Origin: CAVZTA01 sp963778025
GTDB lineage: Bacteria; Chloroflexota; Limnocylindria; Limnocylindrales; CSP1-4
Reading direction: 5' to 3'
NCBI GenBank assembly: GCA_963778025.1
Contig: CAVZTA010000004.1
Coordinates: 1-64,000 of the forward strand
DNA: 64,000 nucleotides
The notes below the pieces were generated by a model. It ran no database searches. It saw nothing but the letters and a program-made list of their open reading frames with translations, and was not told the origin of the DNA. Position 1 is the stretch's first letter. Every line of letters begins with the position of its first letter. Of the stretch, positions 26,053 to 35,362 are shown in pieces. A program made the position numbers and the translations under genes.

Positions 26053-26578
26053 ATGACCCTGCGCATCTACCTCGGCCATGGCGCCTCCGGGACCGCGGAA
26101 TCGATGGCGCCGCACGTCGCGGGACTCCGCAAGCGCGGGTTCCAGGCGTTCGCGCTGGACCTGCCCAAGCGCAAGGCCGAGGACGCGGTCCCCGCGTTCG
26201 AGGCGCTGGTCCCGGACGAGCCGGGGGTCGTCGTCGGCGGCCATTCGTACGGCGGCCGCGTCGCGAGCCTGTCCGCCGCCGGCGGGTCGGCGTCGCTATG
26301 CCGCCCTGGTGTGCCTGTCGTATCCGCTGCATCCGCCCGGCGCGGTCGACCGCGCGGACCCCCGTCGCGCCCACTGGCCGGACATCGCCTGCCCGGCGCT
26401 CTTCCTTTCGGGCGAGGCGGATCCGTTCGCCCGGATCGACCTCCTGCGCGCGGCGATGCCGGCACTGCCCAACGGCCGCCTCATCACCTGGCCGAAGGTG
26501 GGGCACGGTCTGGGCCCCGTCCTCGACGAGGCGCTGGACGACGTGGCGACGTTCCTCAGGGGTCTGGACACCGCCTGA
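26053..26578 (+). CDS. KANL3/Tex30-like alpha/beta hydrolase, one frameshift
   Basis: A small hydrolase of about 175 residues: LRIYLGHGASGTAESMAPHV (oxyanion strand), VVVGGHSYGGRVAS with the nucleophile elbow GHSYGG, then after a break near 26295 ALVCLSYPLHPPG, CPALFLSGEADPFA (acid Asp) and WPKVGHGLG (catalytic His). This order and the LSYPLHPPG strand match the KANL3/Tex30 group of bacterial hydrolases with unknown substrates. TACCCT lies 8 nt before the ATG at 26053, so the mRNA may be leaderless. Confidence 0.75.
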
Positions 26579-26818
26579 CCCGGACGACTATCCTCCGGCC
26601 CTCACCTGACCGGCCGCCCTGTCCCCAGTCATCCACGGCGACCGGCTCCACGGGTCGCGGGGAGAACCCGCGAAGACACCCCACGTCGCGACCGGGCAGC
26701 CCATCGCCCGCGTTCGTGGACGCCCACCATCGCGGGTGTCCGAGCGCCCATCCGCCCTGTCGCGGCTGATCCATCGTCCGGCGTTCCCCATGCGTCGGTC
26801 CGGGGGAGAGGAGCGACA
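26579..26818 (+). other. 240-nt leader of the lysozyme-like gene
   Basis: No gene is seen here. GC-rich short inverted repeats are present (for example GTCGCGGGG and its surroundings near 26650-26690). It ends in the strong SD GGAGAGGAG before a TTG start. Its length before a secreted peptidoglycan enzyme invites a riboswitch hypothesis, but I cannot match a known consensus. Confidence 0.3.
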
Positions 26819-27655
26819 TTGCGCGTCGTATCGGCCCGCGTGCGGGCATCGTTGGCGGCGACCCTGGTGGCCGTCCTGTCGATCCTCATCCTGCCCGGCG
26901 CCACCATGGCCCACGCGCCCGGCATCGACCGCTTCATGGCCGCGACCGCGAAGGTCGAATCGGGCGGCGACTACACCGCCCGCAACCCCGTCAGCGGGGC
27001 GTACGGCAAGTACCAGATCCTCCCCTCGAACTGGCCGGCCTGGGCGGCGAAGTACCTCGGTGATGCGAGCGCGAAGCCGACGCCGCAGAACCAGGAGACC
27101 GTCGCCCGCGGCAAGTTCCACGACCTGTATCACTGGCTGGGGGCGTGGCGCCAGGTGTCGTACTGGTGGCTCACGGGTCGCGACGGCCGAAGGATCTCGC
27201 CCTGGTCGAGGACCGCCACGACCTACGTGAACAAGGTCATGACCTACTACTACGCCATGGCCGACACGGCGGGCTCGGTCAGCGACCGGAAGGTCATCGG
27301 CGATGGGTATGCGTCGGTCCACTACGCCGGTCGCTGGGACATCGCGTCGCACACGGGATACGTCGGCCGGAAGCTCCACTACAGCACCGCCCGCGGCGCG
27401 ACGGCGTCACTCACGTTCTCCGGCCGGTCGATCGCGTGGTACGGCCCGACGGGTCCGACGCGCGGCCGCGCCAGGGTGCTCATCGACGGCACGGCCGTGG
27501 CCACGGTCGACCTTCGGGCGTCGACGTTCCACGCGAAGGAGCTCGTGTTCAGCAAGCGGTTCGCGACCACGGGCAAGCACACGATCACGATCGTCGTGCT
27601 GGGGACCGCCGGGCGACCGAACGTGTCGATCGACGCGTTCGTCGTGAGAAGCTAA
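26819..27655 (+). CDS. Secreted lysozyme-like (SLT/Rpf-type) protein with C-terminal beta domain
   Basis: A 278-residue exported protein. The signal peptide ends ATMAHA. Residues about 36-110 hold FMAATAKVESGGDYTARNPVSGAYGKYQILPSNW, which fits the catalytic region of lysozyme-like/Rpf transglycosylases (Glu in VESGG, then YGKYQI). Residues about 165-278 are beta-rich (YASVHYAGRWDIASHTGYVG... to VSIDAFVV) and resemble a carbohydrate-binding jelly roll. Probable role: peptidoglycan cleavage or remodelling. The TTG start at 26819 is chosen for the strong SD GGAGAGGAG 6 nt upstream. It converges on RidA across a terminator hairpin. Confidence 0.75.
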   Translation: MRVVSARVRASLAATLVAVLSILILPGATMAHAPGIDRFMAATAKVESGGDYTARNPVSGAYGKYQILPSNWPAWAAKYLGDASAKPTPQNQETVARGKFHDLYHWLGAWRQVSYWWLTGRDGRRISPWSRTATTYVNKVMTYYYAMADTAGSVSDRKVIGDGYASVHYAGRWDIASHTGYVGRKLHYSTARGATASLTFSGRSIAWYGPTGPTRGRARVLIDGTAVATVDLRASTFHAKELVFSKRFATTGKHTITIVVLGTAGRPNVSIDAFVVRS

Positions 27656-27665
27656 TCGGGCAACT

Positions 27666-27685
27666 GTTAGCCGCTGGCGGCTGAC
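27666..27685 (+). terminator. Hairpin terminator between convergent genes
   Basis: GTTAGCCG and CGGCTGAC form an 8-bp stem (one G-T pair) with a CTGG tetraloop, 11 nt after the stop of the lysozyme-like gene and 26 nt beyond the RidA stop on the other strand. No T-run is present. Confidence 0.45.
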
Positions 27686-27710
27686 ACGAGCCGCCCGCGC
27701 GCGGTCGTCC

Positions 27711-28095
27711 TCAGCGGGCTGCCTGGACCTCGATCTCGCACCGAAAATCACTGGCGAGTCGGGCGACGCCGACGGTCGCGCGGACCGGGCGGTCCTCGGT
27801 GAACACCGTCGCGATAGACCTCGTTCATCGCCGCGAAATCGCCCATGTCGGTCAGGTAGACCGTGCACTTCACGGCGTCCCGCGTGGTGAGCCCGACGGC
27901 CGTGAGCAGGCGCTCGACGTTCGCGAGCATCGCGCGGACCTCGTCGCGGATCTCGCCCGGGACGCGCTTGCCGGGCGCGTCCGGGGCGTCGCCCACCTGG
28001 CCCGCGATGAACACGAAGCCGTTCGCCTCGACGACCTTGCTGAAGGGCAGGTCGCTGGGCGGGATGCCGGGCAGGTCGGGGATGGTCTTGGGCAT
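27711..28095 (-). CDS. RidA family protein, one frameshift
   Basis: A roughly 127-residue RidA/YjgF-like protein. The N-terminus has LPFSKVVEANGFVFIAGQVGD, then ANVERLLTAVGLTTRDAVKCTVYLTDMGDFAAMNEVY. A break near 27812 moves the C-terminal part TVFTEDRPVRATVGVARLA to another frame; one inserted base explains it. The conserved Arg of RidA (the R-A-T/C-V region) is present in RPVRATVGVA. RidA proteins hydrolyse reactive enamine/imine intermediates, protecting PLP enzymes; several PLP enzymes lie in this window. Start ATG at 28095. Confidence 0.8.
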
Positions 28096-28169
28096 CGGTC
28101 GGTCTCCGTGTGGCGTTCGGTGATGCGTACAGCATGCCCCGAGTCGGCGAGCCGGTACGCTCGGTGTCG

Positions 28170-29104
28170 ATGACGGCGATCGCCACCCAGGCCCTCACCA
28201 AGCACTATGGGGGAGGGCGTCGCGGCCCGACCGTGCGGGCACTCGACGACCTCACGGTCGAGGTCCGCGAGGGCGAGATCTTCGGCTTCCTCGGACCCAA
28301 CGGGGCGGGGAAGTCGACGACGATCCGGCTGCTGCTGGGCTTCCTCCACGCGACGGCCGGCTCGGCGTCGATCCTGGGCCTGGACACGGCGCGGGACTCG
28401 GTCGCGATCCGCCGACGCGTGGGCTATCTGCCGGGCGGCATCGCGCTCTATGACGGGCTGACCGGACAGGCGTTGCTCGATCATCTGGCGGCGCTCGGCG
28501 GCTGGGCGACGCCACGACGCGCCGAGCTGTGCGACCGGCTGGAGCTGTCCCAGCGGACGCTGGGGCGGCTCGATCCGCGACTACTCGCGCGGGATGCGCC
28601 AGAAGATCGGCATCGTCCAGGCGCTCCAGCACGAGCCGGAGCTGGCGATCCTCGACGAGCCCAGCGAGGGCCTCGACCCGCTGATGCAGCGCGCGTTCTA
28701 CGGGATCCTCGAGGACCTGCGTGCGGCGGGTCGGACGATCTTCCTGTCGTCGCACGTCCTCTCCGAGGTGGAGCGCATCTGCGACCGCGTGGCCATCGTG
28801 CGTGCCGGCCGGCTCGTCGCGCTCGAGGACGTCGCGAGCCTCCTGGCCCGCCGCAAGCGCCACGTGGAGATCCGGCTGGCCGGCCCGGCGCCCGATCTGT
28901 CGCAGGTGCCGGGCGTGAGCGGGCTCGATCGCGACGGATGGCCGGGTCGAGCTGTCACTGGACGGCGAGGTCGGCCCGTTCCTGGCCGCGATCGCGGGTG
29001 CCCCGATCGTCGACCTGACGATCGAGCCCGCCCGGCTCGAGGATGCATTCCTCGAGTACTACGCCGACCCGGACGCGGAGCCGCCGGCCGAGGCGGTCCC
29101 GTGA
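28170..29104 (+). CDS. ABC exporter ATPase, two frameshifts
   Basis: A roughly 310-residue ABC-2 type ATPase. Walker A is GFLGPNGAGKSTT; VGYLPGGIALYDGLTG marks the Q-loop region. After a break near 28577 comes the signature YSRGMRQKIGIVQAL, Walker B LAILDEPSEGLDPLMQ and switch FLSSHVLSEVERICDR. After a break near 28940 the tail LDGEVGPFLAAI...LEDAFLEYY completes the protein. TACGCT lies 8 nt before the ATG at 28170. It overlaps the permease gene by 4 nt and heads a three-gene operon with the serine hydrolase. Confidence 0.8.
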
Positions 29105-29921
29105 ACGGCGCGCTCCTCGCCTTCACGTGGCGGCAGCAGCGCGCTGAAGCTGCTGGTGGTGGCGGTCGCGCTCGCGCTGTTCGGCATGCTGCTGGTCGTC
29201 GTCTACGCCGCGTTCGGCCGGGACCTGCGCGCCGTCCTCGAGAGCGGCCTGATCCCGCAGGGCATGGTCGACCTGATGCAGCAGCTGTCCGGCGGGGGCG
29301 ACATCTTCAGCCTGGCCGGCTCGGTCGCGCTGGGCATGGTCCATCCCATCTCCGTCGCGCTGGTGTGCGTCTTCGCGGTCGGCTTCGGATCGACGGCGGT
29401 CGCCGGCGAGCGTGAGCGCGGGACGCTGGAGGTCCTGCTCGCGCGGCCGATCTCGCGCCGTGCCGTGTTCGCGACGCTGTTCCTCGCGCTCGTCGTGTTC
29501 GTGGCACTGGCCGTGGCGGCACAGCTCGTCGGCGTCGGCATCGCGGCGGCCGCGACCGGCGTGTCGGGTGAGCTCGAGGTCGCGAACCTGCCGTTGCTGT
29601 GGCTGAACGACGTGCTGCTGTTCGTCGCGCTGGGTGCCATCGGCCTGGCGGCGTCGGTCTCGTCGGACCGGCTCGCCCCGGCGCTGGGCGTGACGCTGGC
29701 CGTGACGCTCATCGGCTACGTGCTCGAGTTCCTGGGCTCCGTCTGGCCGGACGCCAAGGGCATCCAGCCGTTCTCGCCGTTCCACTACCTGCAGCCGAGC
29801 CGGATCCTCGAGTGGCAAGGGGGATCCGGTGGATCTGCTGGTCCTGGCCGGCGTGGCGGCCGTGGCCGCGGTCTATGCGCTCGTCGTGTTCCCGCGACGC
29901 GACCTCGCGGCGCCGACGTGA
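29101..29921 (+). CDS. ABC-2 exporter permease, two frameshifts
   Basis: A roughly 272-residue permease with six membrane segments. The GTG at 29101 overlaps the ATPase stop. NGALLAFTWRQQR continues as LKLLVVAVALALFGMLLVVVY only after correcting an extra base near 29145. GFGSTAVAGERERGTLEVLLARPISRRAVF is the cytoplasmic loop typical of ABC-2 permeases. A five-G run near 29819 carries another indel, after which PVDLLVLAGVAAVAAVYALVV forms the last helix. The stop overlaps the next start (TGATG). Confidence 0.8.
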
Positions 29922-31012
29922 TGGGCTCGGGGCTCGATGTCCTCCTCCAGCGATACGTCGACGACGGCACGATCGAGGGGATCGCGGTCGCGGTCGCTGG
30001 TGTCGACGGCCCGATCCTCGAGCGCTACGCCGGCATGGCCGCGCCGGGGCTGGCGGCGTCGAGTGACGTGCTGTGGCCCACCGCCTCGATGTCCAAGCTG
30101 TTCACCGCGTCGACCGTGATGCGCCTGGTCGAGCTCGGCGAGCTCGCGCTGGACGCACGCGTCACGACCTTGATCCCGGCCTTCACCGGCGACGGCCGTG
30201 ACGCCGTGCGGGTCCGCGACCTCCTCGCGCATACCTCGGGTCTGCCGTACGAATCCGCGGAGATGGCTGCCCGGCTGGCTGCCCGGACCTCGCTCCAGGC
30301 GATGCTCGAGGAGGCGCTCACCGAGCCGCTGCTGTTCCGCCCGGGCACCGGGTTCGCGTACAGCGACTACGGCTTCCTGCTCGCCGGCCGGGTCGCGGAG
30401 GTGGCGACGGGCACCCCGTTCCCGGAGCTCATGGCGACGCTGGTGCTGGAGCCGATGGGCCTGCGGGACACGTATCTCATCCCGCCGGCCGACGAGCTGC
30501 GCCGGATCGCCGTCGTCCGCGGCGTGCTCGCCGAGGGCACCGACGGCGCGATGTACCGCAGCCCGTATGCGCTCGCGCTGGGGCATCCGGCGTTCGGTGT
30601 CGTCAGCAGCCTCCGGGACCTCGTGCGCTTCGCGCGGCATTTCGCCCCGGGCGGTCCGCGCGTCCTGAGCGAGGCGTCCGTCGAGGCGATGACGCGATCG
30701 CAGACCGGCGACGTGCCGGGCCAGCATCCCGTGCCCGGCTGGGCGCGTGGCCGGACGCCCATCGCCTGGGGTTTCGGGTTCATGGTGCCGTCGCCCGAGG
30801 TGCCGCCGCTCTTCCCGGCCGCCGCCTCCGCGGCGACGTTCGGGCATCCGGGCGCCAGTGGCTGCATGCTCACCGTCTGCCCGGCCGGCGACCGGATCGT
30901 CGTCGTGGTGAGCAACACCCACCTGCGCGTGGATCCGCCGGCGTGGTATCCCCGACTCCTCGAGATCACGTCCTGCGCCTGGGACGAGACGCCGCTCGCG
31001 ACGCCGATCTAG
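29921..31012 (+). CDS. Serine hydrolase, class C beta-lactamase family
   Basis: A 363-residue member of the AmpC/DD-peptidase/esterase family. The active-site motif is SMSK (TASMSKLFTAST, near residue 57), the second motif YSDY replaces YxN (GFAYSDYGFLLAGR), and FGHPGASGC carries the HxG motif in place of KTG. HTSGLPYES is also typical. There is no signal peptide, so it should be cytosolic and act as an esterase or peptidase rather than a periplasmic beta-lactamase. It is translationally coupled to the ABC permease, which hints that it processes the transported compound, but this is inference. Confidence 0.8.
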   Translation: MGSGLDVLLQRYVDDGTIEGIAVAVAGVDGPILERYAGMAAPGLAASSDVLWPTASMSKLFTASTVMRLVELGELALDARVTTLIPAFTGDGRDAVRVRDLLAHTSGLPYESAEMAARLAARTSLQAMLEEALTEPLLFRPGTGFAYSDYGFLLAGRVAEVATGTPFPELMATLVLEPMGLRDTYLIPPADELRRIAVVRGVLAEGTDGAMYRSPYALALGHPAFGVVSSLRDLVRFARHFAPGGPRVLSEASVEAMTRSQTGDVPGQHPVPGWARGRTPIAWGFGFMVPSPEVPPLFPAAASAATFGHPGASGCMLTVCPAGDRIVVVVSNTHLRVDPPAWYPRLLEITSCAWDETPLATPI

Positions 31013-32119
31013 AGCCGGCGATCCGCCGCCGCGACCGCCCGCTCGCACCACCACGCAAGGTCGTCCGCGGCCGACATCCCGCTGGGCAGGCCGATCCCGG
31101 CCTCGGCGTCGAGGCCCTTGCGCCAGCCGCGGAGCACCAGCCCCACGATCCACGTGAGGTCGCGCTGGGCGTCCGGATCGCCGATCAGTCCCTCGTACGT
31201 ATGGGGGTGCCCCTCCGCGCTCCAGCGTGCGGAGAACCAGCGGAGCGACTCCAGGTAGCCGTCGACCACCTCGTCGGGCGGCAGCGGCAGCGCGGCGCTG
31301 TTGGACACGAGGAACCAGCCGAGCTCCACGGCGATCGCGCCGCGCAGCGTCATCTGCCAGTCGATGAGCCCGACCTCGTCGTGGGGCAGCAGGGCGACGT
31401 TGGCGAGCTTCAGATCGCCGTGCAGGCCGACCACCGGCAGGGCCTCGAGGGCGTGCACGAGCGGCGAGACCTCGCCGGCCAGCCGATCGACCAGGTCCCG
31501 TGCAGCGGCGGGCGCCTGCCGGTCGAACGCATCCCAGCCCGCGAGGAATTGCTCGCCCACCGGATTGGCGTCAGCCGCGTAGCGCGCCGCCGAGGGCCGG
31601 CTGAGCAGCAGCAGTCGCTCGGGGAGGGGACACCACGGCGCGGTCTCACCGTCCCGTGTCGCCTGTCCCTCGGCGATCGCGGCCCACGGCGTCGCGTGGA
31701 GCCGCCCGATGCCATCGACGACCTGCCGCAGCGTCTCCCGGTCGATCACGGGGTCGTGCTCCGGGCGGTCCCAGGCGATGAGCTCGGACGAGAGGTCGGG
31801 CATGAGGAGGACGGTCGCCTCGCCCGTCGGTCGCCGTCCCGAGGTATGGCGCCCGGACCGGGCCGCCCCCGAACCACGAGGTGCGCGCCAGGAGCCGGTC
31901 CGCGATCCACGCCTCGCGGATCGCCGTGTCGCCGGTCGCGCGGACGATCCAGTCGGTGACCGGGGAGGTCCGCTTGAGCACGAACCGCGCGTCGTCGCGC
32001 TCGATGATCGAGAACGTCGCACCCGACCAGCCGTCGGTCGGGAACGGGTGCTCGGGCAGGATGTGGAGATCGAAGCGGCGCAGCAGCTCCGGCAGCGTCT
32101 CGCGCGGCGGCGCCGCCAT
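31009..32119 (-). CDS. Aminoglycoside phosphotransferase-like kinase, one frameshift
   Basis: A roughly 370-residue APH-fold kinase. The N-lobe has SIIERDDARFVLKRTSPVTDWI with the ATP-binding Lys. After a break near 31850 the C-lobe has VVGLHGDLKLANVALL (Brenner motif, catalytic Asp and Asn) and VGLIDWQMTLRGAIAVELGWF (metal Asp). It likely phosphorylates a small hydroxylated molecule. Its candidate ATG at 32119 lies inside the same open frame as the preceding cupin, so the two may be one protein; alternatively a small indel hides the cupin stop, because TGATG, the junction type used elsewhere here, is present exactly at this ATG. Its end overlaps the serine hydrolase end. Confidence 0.7.
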
Positions 32120-32527
32120 CAGGTCGGGGCGCTCGGCGCCGTCGGCCCCGCCGTCGAGGTACACGACGTGGGAGTCGGGGCAGTTGCGCGTGAGCACGAC
32201 CACCAGCGGCTCCGTGGCGGAGGCGTTCGCCTCCACGTGGATCTCGCCGGCCGGGATGTAGATGAAGTCGCCGGCAGCGGCCTGCAGCGCATGCTCGGTG
32301 CCGCCGGCGCCCCACGTGTAGTCCGCGGTCCCGGACAGGATGTAGATCGACGTCTCGCACGGCCCGTGATGGTGGATCCGGGTCCGGTCGCCGGGCGCGG
32401 TCGTGACCACCGACGAGTAGAGCTGCTGCGAGCCGACCAGCGGCGCCGAGATCGCGATCGAACGTTCCATGCCGGCGTGTTGACCGACGGACGTCGAGCG
32501 CTCGGCGGGCGTGATGCGCGTGGCCAT
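32119..32527 (-). CDS. Cupin-domain protein, possibly fused to the downstream kinase
   Basis: A cupin of about 130 residues: GDRTRIHHHGPCETSIYILSG gives the His-rich metal motif 1 (HHH then Glu), and GDFIYIPAGEIHVEANAS gives motif 2 with the last His. It may bind a metal and a small ligand. The reading frame continues into the APH-like kinase with no stop. The ATG at 32527 is favoured because TATCAT lies 5 nt upstream; an internal ATG at 32470 (MERSIAIS) is an alternative. It diverges from the PLP enzyme gene, whose start is 20 bp away, so the two promoters must overlap. Confidence 0.7.
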
Positions 32528-32546
32528 GGCCGATGATAGGCAGCCC

Positions 32547-33575
32547 ATGGACCCCGTCGCGATCCGCCTGCCCGATCTGCCGCGCTACCCGCTGCTCGAT
32601 GGGCCGAGCCCGCTCCAGCCCGCCGAGCGCTTCGCCGACGCCCTGGGCGGCGGCTTCGAGCTGTGGCTGAAGCGCGAGGACCTGCTGCCGCTCGCGTTCG
32701 GCGGCAACAAGCTCCGCAACCTGGAGTTCCTGCTCGGCGAGGCGCTCGGGGAGGGCGCCGACGTCCTCGTCACGAGTGGACGGCGCTGGTCGAACCACTG
32801 TCGCCTGACGGCCGCCGCCGGGGCGCGGGCAGGGCTGGACGTCCAGCTCGTGCTCTCGGGACCGCCGGCGCCGGGCGGCGAGAGCGCCAACGGGCGGATC
32901 GCGCGCCTGCTCGGGGCGACGGTGCATCAACTCGAGACGGCGGATCGCGCGGCGCGCGAGGCACGGGAGGCCGAGGTCGTCGCGGAGCTGCGCGCGGCCG
33001 GGAGGCGCCCCTATCGGATCCCCGTGGGTGGGTCGTCGGCGCTCGGTGCGGCGGGGCAGGTGCTGGCGGCGTTCGAGCTGGTCGCGCAGCTCGAGGCGTT
33101 CGGCGGGCCGCCCGACGTGCTGATCCTGCCGTCGGCGACGGGCGGGACGCAGGCGGGCCTCCTCGTGGGCCTGCGTGCGCTGGGGCAGGCGACGCGGGTC
33201 ATCGGCGTCGTGGTCGCACGTCCACCGGGCGAGCTCGCCCTCGCGATCGCCGCGACCGCGGCGACGCTGGCCGGGATGCTCGGCGTCGAGGCGCCGCAGG
33301 ACGCCGACATCGCGCTCGACGCGTCCCAGCTCGGCGGCGGGTACGGCATCCCGACGGCCGCCGCCGATGAGGCGGCAGCACTCCTCGGGCGCACCGAGGC
33401 GGTCCTCGTCGACCCCATCTACACCGCCAAGGCGCTCGCGGCGGTCGTGGCCATGGGTCGGTCGGGGGCGCTGGCCGGGCAACGCGTGGTGTTCTGGCAC
33501 GCGGGCGGGACGCCGGGCCTGTTCGAGCCATCGGACGAGCCGCTGGACCACGCGGCCGGGGAGGGGATGGGATGA
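32547..33575 (+). CDS. PLP-dependent D-cysteine desulfhydrase/ACC deaminase-family enzyme
   Basis: A 342-residue fold-type II PLP enzyme. LWLKREDLLPLAFGGNKLRNLEFLL contains the Schiff-base Lys in the GGNK(L/V)R motif characteristic of DcyD/ACC deaminases. LVTSGRRWSNHCRLTAAAG binds the substrate carboxylate, and LPSATGGTQAGLLVG is the phosphate-binding Gly/Thr loop. It likely eliminates H2S or ammonia from a small amino acid, the exact one unknown. The ATG at 32547 fits family alignments; an in-frame ATG at 32511 lies upstream. It overlaps the tag gene by 4 nt. Confidence 0.85.
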   Translation: MDPVAIRLPDLPRYPLLDGPSPLQPAERFADALGGGFELWLKREDLLPLAFGGNKLRNLEFLLGEALGEGADVLVTSGRRWSNHCRLTAAAGARAGLDVQLVLSGPPAPGGESANGRIARLLGATVHQLETADRAAREAREAEVVAELRAAGRRPYRIPVGGSSALGAAGQVLAAFELVAQLEAFGGPPDVLILPSATGGTQAGLLVGLRALGQATRVIGVVVARPPGELALAIAATAATLAGMLGVEAPQDADIALDASQLGGGYGIPTAAADEAAALLGRTEAVLVDPIYTAKALAAVVAMGRSGALAGQRVVFWHAGGTPGLFEPSDEPLDHAAGEGMG

Positions 33576-34165
33576 TCGATGACGGCCGCGTGCGCTGCGA
33601 GTGGGGCGCCATCACGACCGACCCGGAGTACCGGGCGTATCACGACGAGGACTGGGGCGTCCCGGTCCGCGACGAGCGCCTGCTGTTCGAGCTGCTCGTC
33701 CTCGAAGGCGCCCAGGCCGGGCTTTCGTGGTCGACGATCCTCCACAAGCGCATCGGCTACCAGCGCGCCTTCGATGGCTTCGACCCGGCCGTCGTCGCGC
33801 GCTATGGCGAGCTGGAGGTCGCCCGGCTCATGGGCGACTCGGGGATCGTGCGGAACCGGCTCAAGGTGGCGTCCGCCATCGACAACGCGAAGGCGGTCCT
33901 GGCGATGCGGGAGGGCGGCGGCCCGGCGTTCGTCGAGCATCTGTGGTCGTTCGTCGGCGGGTCGCCGCTGGTCGGCCGATGGACGCGCATGGGTGAGATC
34001 CCGGCCGAGACGGACGAGTCCCGCGCGATGTCCAAGGACCTCAAGCAGCGCGGCTTCCGGTTCGTCGGCCCGACCGTGTGCTACGCCCTGATGCAGTCGG
34101 CGGGCCTCGTGAACGACCACATCACCAGCTGCTTCCGCTGGTCGGAGGTCCAGGCGAGCCGCTGA
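33572..34165 (+). CDS. tag: DNA-3-methyladenine glycosylase I
   Basis: A 197-residue HhH-superfamily glycosylase with the Tag pattern: RCEWG near the N-terminus (metal Cys), YHDEDWGVPVRDERLLFELLVLEGAQAGLSW (family core with the catalytic Glu), the HhH-like region, and the C-terminal GFRFVGPTVCYALMQSAGLVNDHITSCFRW with the remaining Cys/His Zn ligands. It excises 3-methyladenine from alkylated DNA in base-excision repair. The start overlaps the PLP enzyme gene (ATGA), which suggests coupling without an evident metabolic link. Confidence 0.9.
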   Translation: MIDDGRVRCEWGAITTDPEYRAYHDEDWGVPVRDERLLFELLVLEGAQAGLSWSTILHKRIGYQRAFDGFDPAVVARYGELEVARLMGDSGIVRNRLKVASAIDNAKAVLAMREGGGPAFVEHLWSFVGGSPLVGRWTRMGEIPAETDESRAMSKDLKQRGFRFVGPTVCYALMQSAGLVNDHITSCFRWSEVQASR

Positions 34166-34200
34166 CCCGCTCGTCCCGGCGGACGCGGCCCGGCTGACGC

Positions 34201-35362
34201 CTACCGCTGGGCCGCGCGCCAGGCGTCCCGGAGCTTCATCCGGCTGCCCGTCTGGAGCACCGCCCCTGAGTAGATCCGGCCGCCGAGCACGAACAGGCCC
34301 CAGATCGCCGCAAGCGTGATGGCCACGCTGAGCACGACCTCCCACGGCTCGATCGTCCCGAGCGCCGCGCGCAGCGGCACGACCATCGGCGCGGACGGCG
34401 GGATGAACGTGAGCACGTGGGCGAGGAGCCCGTCGGGCGCGCTCGTCACGAGCAGGATCGCCGCGAAGTAGCTGAGCATCGCGACCATCGTCACGGGGGT
34501 CGACGCATTCGAGGCCTCCTCCATGCGCGACGCGAGCGCGCCCAGGAAGCCCAGCGCGGTCGAGTAGAGGACGTAGCCCAGCACGAACCACAGGACCAGC
34601 ATGGCGATGGCGCTGGCGGTGGTCGCCGGCAGCGCCAGCCGGCCCGTCAGCTGGCTGACGGCGAGGCCGACCGTGACGAGCGCGAGCAGCTGGACGAGGC
34701 CCAGCACGCCGATGCCGAGCACCTTGCCGATGAGCAGGTCGCGTGCCCGGACGGTGGACAGGACGACTTCGACCACCCGGCTCTGCTTCTCCTCGACCAC
34801 CCCGCCCAGGACCCAGAAGCCGTACGTGAAGATGCCGATGAACATCAGGATGATGCCGGCGTTCGCGAACAGGAACGCCGTGCGGTCCTCGTCGGACTGG
34901 GGATCGAGCGCCGTGACGGTCGGGGGCGTGATCGCCTCACCCGCACGCAGGCCGATGATCGAGCCCGAGAGGATCGCACGCGTCGTGTCGTCGAGGTCCT
35001 CATGGACGACGATCTCGCCGGGCGACGACAGGTCCGCCGGGACCGCGAGCGCGGCGTCGACATCGCCTTTCGTCGAGCGCCTGCTCCGCGGCGGCGCGAT
35101 CCGGATAGTCCGTGAACGTGACCGTGGCGTCCTCGGCGTAGGTCGCCGCGGTCGCCTGGATGGTCGACTCGAGCTGCGCCGGCGCGGCGCCGATGATGCC
35201 GACCTTCATCGTCTGAGCGCCGCTGCCCAGGAGGATCGGGATGCCGAAGCCCGCGCCGAGCAGCACCAGCGTCACGACGAGCGAGAGCAGGTAGCCACGG
35301 CTCCGGCCGCGCTCGAGGATCTCCCGCCGCGCGACGAGCCAGGTCGACCGGATGCGCGACAT
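34201..35362 (-). CDS. ABC-2 exporter permease, NatB-like, one frameshift
   Basis: A roughly 387-residue permease. The N-terminus is RSTWLVARREILERGRSRGYLLSLVV with the first membrane helix, then a large extracytoplasmic domain (MKVGIIGAAPAQLE... to PQSDEDRTAFLFANAGIILM) interrupted by one break near 35065. The C-terminal half has five helices and VEEKQSRVVEVVLSTVRARDLLIGKVLGIG, the loop typical of NatB/ABC2_membrane_3 proteins. It pairs with the ATPase gene whose stop overlaps its start by 1 nt. Exports Na+, lipid or drug in relatives; unknown here. Confidence 0.8.

Noticed and set aside
26579..26818. c-di-AMP (ydaO) riboswitch in the leader of the lysozyme-like gene
   Set aside because: Some GGGGA/CCC elements are present but I could not align the consensus pseudo-symmetric core. 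Left only as a hypothesis.
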